64,000 nucleotides of DNA from UBA1172 sp002457135 (GTDB taxonomy: Bacteria > Pseudomonadota > Alphaproteobacteria > Puniceispirillales > UBA1172), in NCBI GenBank assembly GCA_965660935.1, contig CBFIBR010000004.1, positions 17,426-81,425 on the forward strand, written 5' to 3'. A program made the position numbers and the translations under genes. Position 1 is the first letter of the stretch; each line of letters opens with the position of its first letter. This document shows, one piece after another, positions 1 through 6,553 of the stretch. The notes under the pieces were generated by a model, which ran no database searches, was not told the DNA's origin, and worked only from the letters and a program-made list of their open reading frames with translations.

Positions 1-779
1 GGGAGAGCCTCGATACCCTCATGGCGCTGCGTTACGCCAGTGAACACGGGGTTGAGACCATGGGGATTGTCAATGTTCCTGAAAGCACGATTGCCCGTGA
101 AACCGATCGCCAGTTGCTGACCCGTGCCGGCCCTGAAATCGGGGTCGCCAGCACCAAGGCGTTCACTGCCCAGCTGACCGTTTTACTGGCAATGGCGGCG
201 GGGATCGGCCATGCCCGTGGCACCATGGATGATGCCGGGGTTGCCCGGGTCCGGTCCGCGCTCGAAAGCCTGCCCCGTCTGGTGGGTGAGGCCCTGGGCG
301 GGTTTAAAACTCTCGCCCCCATGGTCAGCCGCCTCAGCCGGGCGCGGTCATGCCTTTTCCTGGGCCGCGGGATGATGTTCCCGCTGGCACTGGAAGGCGC
401 GCTCAAGCTCAAGGAATTGAGCTATATCCACGCTGAGGGCTATGCCTCAGGCGAAATGAAACACGGCCCGATTGCCCTGATTGAGGACGGCCTGCCGGTG
501 GTGGCGCTGGTCACCGACGATGACCACCTCACCAAGGCATCAAGCAACCTGATGGAGGCAAAGGCGAGGGGCGCGGATATCCTCATCATCACCACCGAAA
601 GCGCGGCAGAAAGCGTTGCTGATCTGGGGTCCATCGTAACAGTACCGGATTGCGACCCGCTGGTGGCCCCCATCCTCCTGTCCATCCCGGCCCAGATACT
701 GGCCTACCTGACAGCAGTGCATAAAGGCACAGATGTAGACCAACCGCGAAATCTAGCGAAGTCTGTTACGGTGGAGTAA
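1..779 (+). CDS. glmS: Glutamine-fructose-6-phosphate aminotransferase, C-terminal part (5' truncated by window edge)
   Basis: GlmS makes glucosamine-6-phosphate from fructose-6-phosphate and glutamine, the first step to UDP-GlcNAc for peptidoglycan and LPS. About 258 of the usual ~600 residues are visible; the frame is open to the window edge, and its first bases read G-E-S-L-D-T-L, the start of the first sugar-isomerase (SIS) domain. The second SIS domain follows (EGYASGEMKHGPIAL), and the protein ends in the family's LAKSVTVE terminus. The glutaminase half lies upstream of the window. The last ~14 codons use CTA, TCT and GTT, unlike the GC-rich codons before them, and a second diverged copy of this 3' end lies at 2073-2114. 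The apparent ATG at 21 is internal. Confidence 0.95.
   Translation, partial: ESLDTLMALRYASEHGVETMGIVNVPESTIARETDRQLLTRAGPEIGVASTKAFTAQLTVLLAMAAGIGHARGTMDDAGVARVRSALESLPRLVGEALGGFKTLAPMVSRLSRARSCLFLGRGMMFPLALEGALKLKELSYIHAEGYASGEMKHGPIALIEDGLPVVALVTDDDHLTKASSNLMEAKARGADILIITTESAAESVADLGSIVTVPDCDPLVAPILLSIPAQILAYLTAVHKGTDVDQPRNLAKSVTVE
738..779 (+). repeat. Left copy of glmS 3'-end duplication (att-like)
   Basis: The last 14 codons of glmS, coding DQPRNLAKSVTVE-stop after an initial GAC codon shared with the right copy. It pairs with 2073-2114, where the same 42-base stretch is found at about 60% identity; differences are concentrated at third codon positions and conservative changes. This copy is the functional glmS terminus. 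Confidence 0.6.
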
Positions 780-930
780 ATTATTGATTCTATTATAATA
801 TAATGAACTTACAGGTTGGCATAATAAATGTTTCTATGGGGATGTGGTTCTGATATCGCCTTTAATTTACTAATATTAATTAGTTGATTAGGTTTCTCCA
901 ACTGGATGCTTGGCCAACGCACACGCAGAC

Positions 931-1260
931 TTAAATTTCTCCCTTATTAAAAGCATCAATCGAACTTTGAGTTTTATTGCTGGTTTTTACGCCATCTGGT
1001 TTGATTTTTTTTGCTTCGACTGCTTTTTTGTTCAAATTACGCTCGATTCGATGCAATGTATCATTTATTGAGATTATCGTCGTTATAATCCCAATAATTA
1101 TTACATACATCAAAAAGATACCTAAAGTCATCAACGTCAGGATTAGGTTATTGTAACTTGTATCTAATGCACCGAGCCAAAAGACAAGTAATCCAAGAAC
1201 GACTATTACGTGTAATATCGTTAACAGTTGTCCAAATACTCTAGATATCCATTCATTCAT
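931..1260 (-). CDS. Small membrane protein of unknown function
   Basis: 109 residues, not recognised. Two hydrophobic segments (about residues 10-32 and 40-65) predict two transmembrane helices, followed by a charged, lysine-rich C-terminal tail of about 40 residues (LHRIERNLNKKAVEAKK) likely to face the cytoplasm. A GGGAG ribosome binding site precedes the ATG by about 8 bases on the minus strand, supporting the start. The gene is much more AT-rich than the surrounding chromosome and uses AAA, TTT and ATT freely, in keeping with its place in a probable island after glmS. Function cannot be guessed from sequence. Confidence 0.6.
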   Translation of the reverse strand: MNEWISRVFGQLLTILHVIVVLGLLVFWLGALDTSYNNLILTLMTLGIFLMYVIIIGIITTIISINDTLHRIERNLNKKAVEAKKIKPDGVKTSNKTQSSIDAFNKGEI

Positions 1261-1420
1261 CAGATTTTCTCCCGACGTTCAAAGGAATTTCCAATTCTTT
1301 GGTGTTAATTTTTCTTTAGTCAATAAAAATCAATACCTTTGAGGGGTACAGTGTTACGGACATAATCAATTCAAACAAAGCATGGTCGCATCTAATAAGA
1401 ATTTTTTTCTGAAAAGAGTT

Positions 1421-1449
1421 TTCTCTCAATTTCTATGTTCTAATATAAT
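1421..1449 (+). promoter_or_regulatory. Possible promoter for the peroxiredoxin
   Basis: A perfect TATAAT at 1444-1449 lies 60 bases before the peroxiredoxin start; 17 bases further upstream is TTCTCT (1421-1426), a poor -35. The surrounding 1261-1508 is AT-rich and holds no other recognisable feature, so chance matches are easy here. Confidence 0.35.
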
Positions 1450-1508
1450 TATCGCTGTTTGGTTGAATGCGCATGGATGTTAAACACCGATAATGTGGGA
1501 GAGTTGAT

Positions 1509-2057
1509 ATGAATTCTTACGATACAATGCCAGATGATCTCCCAAGACCCATTGATGATGGCGCTTGTGATCATTTGATTGGTATGAAACTCCCGAACAT
1601 TGACCTGATTGCAACTGACGGGTCCCTGGTGAACCTGTCCGCGCAGTCCAGAAAGACAGTGATTTATTGTTATCCAATGACGGGCAAACCGGGCGTGCCG
1701 CTTCCCGATGGCTGGGATGAAATTCCTGGCGCCCGTGGATGCACGCCCCAAAGTTGCTCATTCAGGGATCACCACGCGGAGTTGTCTGCTCTAGGGGCAG
1801 ACGTTTTTGGATTGAGCACACAAGACACAGAGTATCAGCAAGAAATGGCAGAACGGCTTCACTTGCCCTTTCCGGTTCTCAGTGATGCCAATTTTGAGTT
1901 TTGTGAAGCGATGAGACTTCCAACCTTTGTTGCCGCTGACATGCGCTTGGTAAAGCGAGTAACAATGATTGCGAATAAGGGCGAGGTTGCCAGTGTCCAT
2001 TATCCGGTTTTTCCAAGTGACTCCGATGCCACCTGGGTGATTAGCCAGTTGTCATGA
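1509..2057 (+). CDS. Peroxiredoxin (AhpC/TSA, thioredoxin fold)
   Basis: Thiol peroxidase of the peroxiredoxin family, reducing H2O2 or organic peroxides in the cytosol. The 182-residue protein has the thioredoxin-like fold order: a beta strand VIYCYPMTGKPG (51-62), then IPGARGCTPQSCSFRDH with Cys78 and Cys83. The insertion GVPLPDGWDEIPGARGCT is characteristic of a subgroup of bacterial peroxiredoxins rather than classical AhpC; C83 in TPQSCSFRD is the probable peroxidatic cysteine and C78 a candidate partner. GGGAGAG lies about 7 bases before the ATG. Base composition is lower in GC than lptD and glmS, and the gene sits inside the glmS-flanked segment, so it may be acquired cargo for oxidative-stress defence. 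Confidence 0.85.
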   Translation: MNSYDTMPDDLPRPIDDGACDHLIGMKLPNIDLIATDGSLVNLSAQSRKTVIYCYPMTGKPGVPLPDGWDEIPGARGCTPQSCSFRDHHAELSALGADVFGLSTQDTEYQQEMAERLHLPFPVLSDANFEFCEAMRLPTFVAADMRLVKRVTMIANKGEVASVHYPVFPSDSDATWVISQLS

Positions 2058-2072
2058 TTTATGAAAATGGAT

Positions 2073-2114
2073 GACCAGCGTTGCAGCCTGAATAAAGCCG
2101 TGACGGCAGAGTAA
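2073..2114 (+). pseudogene. Degenerate second glmS 3' end (right border of candidate island)
   Basis: In frame this stretch reads DQRCSLNKAVTAE followed by TAA, against DQPRNLAKSVTVE-stop at the end of glmS: 7 of 13 residues identical, the invariant K, VT and E kept, and the stop codon preserved. There is no reading frame of useful length upstream of it. It is GC-rich like the local chromosome, unlike the last codons of the intact glmS, which suggests it is the displaced native end. A short chance match cannot be excluded, but its position exactly at the composition boundary and just before the lptD stop argues for a real remnant. Confidence 0.55.
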
Positions 2115-2121
2115 CCCCACC

Positions 2122-4323
2122 CTAACGCTTCAGGCGGGTGGATGAAATCGCTCCCAGGTACTTGAAATTGAACACCACGAAGACTTCATCAATCGGCTTG
2201 ATATCCCGGTCTGTTGTTGTGTCCCTGTTATAGCCGATGCTGATGCTGAGGCAGTTCTGAACACCGCCGCCGTAATTCAGCGCGATGCTGGAATCATCCA
2301 GTTTCCGCGCGCCATTGGTCATGTCGTATTCCTGGGTCCAGGTCACGGCCCACTGGTTCGGCAGTTTCTGGGTTGCCTTGATGACCAGGTCTTCCTTTTC
2401 CTCATTGGCGGTATTGAAATACGATTTGGCCAGCTGGTTATAGGTAATCCGCACATTGGTGGAGCTCAGGTTGATGGCCGCCGATGCCTTGGTTTCGTTG
2501 AGGAAGAAATCACGCGGGTGGAACCGGCCTGCCCATGACAGGGAAAACCATTGTTCCGGCTTGATGGTGAAACTGGCCAGAACGTCGGAAAACCGGTCAC
2601 TGTCAGAGGCGGCGTTCAGCCCTTCGGGTGTGCTGCCCGATACCCTCATCGAAGAGCCGACAAAGCCCGAAACATCACCAAGGTAGCGATCATAGAGCGA
2701 GACCGAGGCCCCGGCATCAACCCGGCTGTGGGTTTTGGTGTAATCCTCACCCTGTTCCCGGTGCAACAGGAATAGGTTGGCCTCATCAAGGCGGAAATCA
2801 GAGCTGTCACGGTTCGGGATTTTGGCGGTGCGGTCACTGGCCTTGACCGAGACCAGCTTGGTTTTTGGCTCCACCACAACGTGACGGTCACCGATGACGG
2901 TCGCAACCGGCATGGACCAGCCAACCCCGGCGGCGATGCTGCCCTGCCCAAGCTCACCTGTATAGCCGTCATTGCCGGTGGCGGTTTCGATATCACGGTA
3001 CTGGCCTGAACCCCGGCCTTCCATGCTGATGATGCCGTAATCGGTGGTGAATTCTTCCAGCCCGTAGAGTTCCGAGGTCCAGCGCCGCACATCGGTGTAA
3101 TCATCGTTGTTGAGGCTGGTTGCACTTAACCTCAGCCTCAGGCTCAGGTCTTCACGCGGGCTTTCGAGATAGCGTTCATGAAAGATATGGGGGTAGACAA
3201 CGGGTTCATGCTCTTCACCGCTGCTGCTTTGCAGGTCCTGAATGTCATAGGCCTCGATCAGGCTGTAACGGTTGTGATCAACGCGCTCGGTTGAAATATA
3301 CGATTTCAGGGATTCGGCCGTATCAAAACCGTAACGCCGCATGAACGTATCCTGACTGGCGCGGTAAATCCTGGCCTCGGTATTCCATTGATCGCCGAGC
3401 ATGGTGGTAAAGGTCGCATCGATACCGCCAACATCCTCACGGTCTTTCTTGTAGGTGTTGAGCCGGCCGCCGATGATCTTGGCATCAAGGTTGCTCTGGT
3501 CCCAGCGCTGGCGATAGTTCAGCTCCAGCGCATCACCGTTATTGGTGAAATATTTCGGGGTGATTTCGAGGTCGTGGGTTTCCCCTGTGACCCAGTAAAA
3601 CGACTGTGAATAGGTCGTGCCAAGGTCGGTGGAAAATGAAATCCGTGGTGGCAGCAGCCCGGACTGGCGGCGCACGGTCCAGTCAGGGTGTGACAGGAAC
3701 GGGAAATACATCACCGGGATTGAGAAAATATGCATCCTGACATTGTCGTGATAGACCATCTTGCTCTCGGTATCATGACGGGTCGATGATGATCGCAGCT
3801 CCCACGCAGGGGTTTCCCCCTCCAGGAAATCGCAGTTGCAGGGGGTGAAGCGTGAGGTGTTGAAAGTGCTGGATTTTTCCTGCTGGAAATCGAGCTTATC
3901 CGCGCTCACCCATGATCCGTCAGCCAGTTTGCTGATGGCCTGTTCGGCGAGGGCGCGGGCAAAATTATCTTCCAGCGTGACCGCTTCGGCGTAATGCACC
4001 CCGCCATTGGGATCAGTCAGGATGACATTGCCGGTGGCAATCGCGCGGCCTTCATCACGGTAATATTCAACCTTGTCGGCCTTGAGGGTGGCCTTGCCCT
4101 GGGTGATGACAACATTGCCGGTGGCGATCATCACCCCGGTTTCGCTGTTGGATGAAACACTATCGGCAATGAATTCAACAGGCGCTTCCTCAACGGACTG
4201 GGCCAGTGAAGGCGATGAATACCCCGCAGCGATCAGCAGAACAGCAGCGACCAGCAGCCCGACGCAACGTAAAGGTGAATGGCGCAACAGTGTATATGGA
4301 GAACACAACCAAACTAGAGGCAT
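2122..4323 (-). CDS. lptD: LPS-assembly outer-membrane protein LptD
   Basis: LptD is the outer-membrane beta-barrel that, with lipoprotein LptE, inserts LPS into the outer leaflet. The 733-residue protein has a signal peptide (about residues 18-43, ending SLAQS), an N-terminal OstA/LptA-like beta-jellyroll (VEFIADSVSSNSETGVMIA onward), then the LptD barrel domain ending in an aromatic-rich terminus (VFNFKYLGA). Cysteines in TPCNCDF near the plug and NCLSIS near the end are candidates for disulfides, fewer than the four of E. coli LptD. An upstream in-frame ATG at 4425 exists, but a good promoter (4370-4399) lies between the two, and AGGA precedes 4323, so 4323 is chosen. The transport partners LptA, B and C are encoded at 17348-19856. 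Confidence 0.93.
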   Translation of the reverse strand: MPLVWLCSPYTLLRHSPLRCVGLLVAAVLLIAAGYSSPSLAQSVEEAPVEFIADSVSSNSETGVMIATGNVVITQGKATLKADKVEYYRDEGRAIATGNVILTDPNGGVHYAEAVTLEDNFARALAEQAISKLADGSWVSADKLDFQQEKSSTFNTSRFTPCNCDFLEGETPAWELRSSSTRHDTESKMVYHDNVRMHIFSIPVMYFPFLSHPDWTVRRQSGLLPPRISFSTDLGTTYSQSFYWVTGETHDLEITPKYFTNNGDALELNYRQRWDQSNLDAKIIGGRLNTYKKDREDVGGIDATFTTMLGDQWNTEARIYRASQDTFMRRYGFDTAESLKSYISTERVDHNRYSLIEAYDIQDLQSSSGEEHEPVVYPHIFHERYLESPREDLSLRLRLSATSLNNDDYTDVRRWTSELYGLEEFTTDYGIISMEGRGSGQYRDIETATGNDGYTGELGQGSIAAGVGWSMPVATVIGDRHVVVEPKTKLVSVKASDRTAKIPNRDSSDFRLDEANLFLLHREQGEDYTKTHSRVDAGASVSLYDRYLGDVSGFVGSSMRVSGSTPEGLNAASDSDRFSDVLASFTIKPEQWFSLSWAGRFHPRDFFLNETKASAAINLSSTNVRITYNQLAKSYFNTANEEKEDLVIKATQKLPNQWAVTWTQEYDMTNGARKLDDSSIALNYGGGVQNCLSISIGYNRDTTTDRDIKPIDEVFVVFNFKYLGAISSTRLKR

Positions 4324-4369
4324 CGATAAAGGATCCTGGTTTTGGGGATGGCGACCTGAAATATGATTT

Positions 4370-4399
4370 AGTATATCCTGACAGAAGAGAAACTGGCAA
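4370..4399 (-). promoter_or_regulatory. lptD promoter
   Basis: On the minus strand TTGCCA (4399-4394), an 18-base spacer, then TATACT (4375-4370). Transcription would begin near 4363, giving about 40 bases of leader before the chosen lptD start. It lies inside the longer reading frame beginning at 4425 and so decides the start. Confidence 0.55.
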
Positions 4400-4437
4400 G
4401 ACTGCTGGCTGGCCATAAGGGGCATTGCCGCCCGGAT

Positions 4438-4493
4438 GGATAAATCAGGCCCGGATAATTCGGCCCGGGCCGGAATAAGGTGGATAATTCAGG
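4438..4493 (+). repeat. Three direct repeats GGATAATTCAGG plus a GC palindrome
   Basis: GGATAAATCAGG (4438-4449), GGATAATTCGG (4453-4463) and GGATAATTCAGG (4482-4493) lie just upstream of the first glycosyltransferase; the last overlaps its AGGA ribosome binding site. Between copies 2 and 3 is the 12-base palindrome CGGCCCGGGCCG (4461-4472). Could be an operator or a translational control element; no regulator is recognised. Confidence 0.5.
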
Positions 4494-4501
4494 ATGGATC
4501 A

Positions 4502-5461
4502 ATGCCCATGACCACAGGCCGCAAAATTCTGGTGATCAAGCATGGCGCGCTGGGTGATATCGTTCAGGCACTGGATGGTTTCGCCAGCCTGAGGGCGGGT
4601 CATAAGGATGATCATCTGGCCGTGCTGACCAGCCCCGGCTTTGCCGGATTGCTCAGCATGATGCCGTATTTTGATGAAGTGCTGGTGGACCATCGCGCAG
4701 GCCCCCTGCAACTGGCCCGTAATGTTCAGCTGTGGCGGGTGCTGCGCCGGAACTGGGACCGTGTCTATGATTTTCAATCATCACGCAGGACACGCCGCTA
4801 TCTGGACCATGTGTTGAGGGACGGGACCGACATCATCGGCCAGTCCCGCCGCGCCAGCCATCCCCTGCCCGATATGACCGGCATGAACAACCGGGACCGG
4901 ATGCTGGAAACAGCCCGTCTGGGCGGCTGCCCGATGGTGGAGGCTGACCCATCCTGGCTAACAGGCGGCAAGACCGCCGAAAACCCTGACAGCAAAGCCG
5001 GGAAAACCGCTGTGCTGGTGCCGGGGTGTTCCCCTGTCAAACCCGAAAAACGCTGGCCTGAACAGCATTACGCCAGTCTTGCCCGATTGCTCCATGACGC
5101 GGGGTACAGGGTTACGCTGGTCGGAACCGATGTTGATCGTGCCGCGGGTGATGCCATCATGGCGGCCTTCCCTGATGCCCATGACCGGATTGGCAAAACC
5201 AGCCTGATGGAACTGGCGGGGGAGCTGTCCCGGGCCAGCCTTGTGATCGGCAATGACACCGGCCCGGTTTTTCTGGCCGCCAGGCTCGGCGCACCGACCC
5301 TGATGCTGATGTCACGGCATACCGACCCTGCCATGTCAGCCCCGACCGGACCTTCATTTGGTGGCCTGTCGTGTGGCTGGCTGAAGCAGGAGAACATTGC
5401 CGATATCCGGCCCGGGGATGTCATGGCGGCGCTCGATGACTTGCCTGATGCTGCTGACTGA
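4502..5461 (+). CDS. Glycosyltransferase family 9 (heptosyltransferase-like)
   Basis: Resembles the ADP-heptose:LPS heptosyltransferases (WaaC/WaaF, GT-B fold) that build the inner core of LPS on the cytosolic face of the inner membrane. Seen: an N-terminal nucleotide-fold entry ILVIKHGALGDIVQ (residues 9-22), a linker, then VLVPGCSPVKPEKRWP beginning the C-terminal half and the sugar-nucleotide loop LVIGNDTGPVFLAARLG. 319 residues, normal for the family. The start at 4502 has AGGA seven bases upstream; an earlier in-frame ATG at 4436 lacks one. It is followed without a gap by a GT4 enzyme and an AsnB-type amidotransferase, so the three form an operon for a surface glycan. Acceptor and donor are not determined by sequence. 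Confidence 0.8.
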   Translation: MPMTTGRKILVIKHGALGDIVQALDGFASLRAGHKDDHLAVLTSPGFAGLLSMMPYFDEVLVDHRAGPLQLARNVQLWRVLRRNWDRVYDFQSSRRTRRYLDHVLRDGTDIIGQSRRASHPLPDMTGMNNRDRMLETARLGGCPMVEADPSWLTGGKTAENPDSKAGKTAVLVPGCSPVKPEKRWPEQHYASLARLLHDAGYRVTLVGTDVDRAAGDAIMAAFPDAHDRIGKTSLMELAGELSRASLVIGNDTGPVFLAARLGAPTLMLMSRHTDPAMSAPTGPSFGGLSCGWLKQENIADIRPGDVMAALDDLPDAAD

Positions 5462-5464
5462 GTG

Positions 5465-6553
5465 ATGATAGCCTCAGGCAGAAAGGACACCGGCTTGGCC
5501 ACTACACTTCATTCCCCGATCAAGGCCCCTGATCTGCATCTTTTTCAGGCCATGGCGGGTGCCGAGCTTGGCGGGGCTGAGACGTTTTTTGAACGGCTTG
5601 CGCTAGGTTTCCATGACCACGGGTTGCGCCAGACACTGGCCATCAAACCCTGGCCCGGTCGGCTCAACACCCTGGCCGGGATTGCACCCCGCCCTTGCGC
5701 CTTCCGGCCTGTACCCGGCTTTATTGACCGTATGAAACTGAAGTGGATGATTGACGCATCAGGGGCTGATATCATCCTCAGCTGGATGAACAGGGCCACC
5801 CGCCTGACCCCGAAAACAGGCATTCCGCATATTGCCCGGCTCGGCGGTTTCTATGACCTGAAATATTACCGCGATTGCGATCTGCTGGTGGCCAATACCA
5901 GGGGGATCGCCGATTATCTGGTGCAACAGGGCTGGCCCGCTGGCAGGGTCAGGGTGCAGGTCAATTTTGTCCCTGATGGCCTTGATACGCCTGATCCCGA
6001 TGGGGGCAACCAGCCCACCGGGGATGGTGAGACTGTTTTTGTCAGCCTTGGCCGGTTCCACCCCAACAAGGGTTTTGATACCCTCCTGAACGCTTTTGCC
6101 GGGGTTCCGTCCGGCCGTCTGCGGCTGGCTGGTGATGGGCCGGAAAAGGCCCGGCTGATGACACTGGCGGAACAGCTCGGCATTGCATCGAGGGTTGAGT
6201 TCTGCGGCTGGCAGGCCAACCCCCAGTCCTTTATCCGGTCCGGTGATATTTTTATTTGCCCGTCCCGTCATGAACCCTTTGGCAACGTGATTATGGAGGC
6301 ATTTGCCTGCCGGATGCCGGTCATCACCACGGCATCGGATGGCGCAACCGAAAACGCCAGCCATGGTGACACTGCCCTGATCATCCCGGTTGATGATAGT
6401 GCCGCCATGACGGATGCGATGACAAACCTGCAATCCGATCCTGCCCTGGCGGGGAAACTGGCGGGCAAGGCCTATCAGGCCTATCAGAAAGGGTTCACCG
6501 AAACCGCCGTAATCAGGGGCTGGTTTGATCTGCTGGCCGAGGTTGCAGGCTGA
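5465..6553 (+). CDS. Glycosyltransferase family 4 (group 1)
   Basis: Retaining GT-B glycosyltransferase, probably adding a sugar to LPS core or another surface polymer. 362 residues. The C-terminal donor-binding half is clear: VSLGRFHPNKGFDTLLNAF, RLRLAGDGPEK, then FICPSRHEPFGNVIMEAFA with the E-x7-E motif and a following SDGATENASHGDTALI loop. The N-terminal half begins LHLFQAMAGAELGGAETFF, the usual glycine-rich acceptor-side loop. The frame opens with GTG at 5462 directly after the upstream stop, and ATG at 5465 is taken as the start; translation is probably coupled. Its stop overlaps the next start (6551-6555, TGATG). Substrate specificity is unknown. Confidence 0.82.
   Translation: MIASGRKDTGLATTLHSPIKAPDLHLFQAMAGAELGGAETFFERLALGFHDHGLRQTLAIKPWPGRLNTLAGIAPRPCAFRPVPGFIDRMKLKWMIDASGADIILSWMNRATRLTPKTGIPHIARLGGFYDLKYYRDCDLLVANTRGIADYLVQQGWPAGRVRVQVNFVPDGLDTPDPDGGNQPTGDGETVFVSLGRFHPNKGFDTLLNAFAGVPSGRLRLAGDGPEKARLMTLAEQLGIASRVEFCGWQANPQSFIRSGDIFICPSRHEPFGNVIMEAFACRMPVITTASDGATENASHGDTALIIPVDDSAAMTDAMTNLQSDPALAGKLAGKAYQAYQKGFTETAVIRGWFDLLAEVAG

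Larger units (their letters stand above)
780..2114. mobile_element. Candidate small genomic island inserted at the glmS 3' end
   Basis: Seen: a visibly AT-rich stretch (most strongly 780-1510) begins at the glmS stop codon and ends with a degenerate second glmS 3' end at 2073-2114, seven bases before the lptD stop. It carries a small membrane protein and a peroxiredoxin. Known: islands that integrate into the 3' end of a conserved gene often bring their own copy of that end and leave the displaced native end at the far border; the region just after glmS is also the Tn7 target. Inferred: the ancestral order was glmS convergent with lptD. No integrase, transposase or Tn7-type terminal repeats are visible, so this is a remnant or a passively acquired segment. 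Confidence 0.5.

Noticed and set aside
780..930. Tn7-type end after glmS
   Set aside because: Position is right for attTn7, but there is no TGTGGG-type terminal repeat, no target duplication of five bases and no tns gene; the flanking glmS duplication points to a different mechanism.
4324..4425. Longer LptD start at 4425
   Set aside because: It would place a good promoter inside the coding region and bury the signal peptide behind 34 hydrophilic residues.
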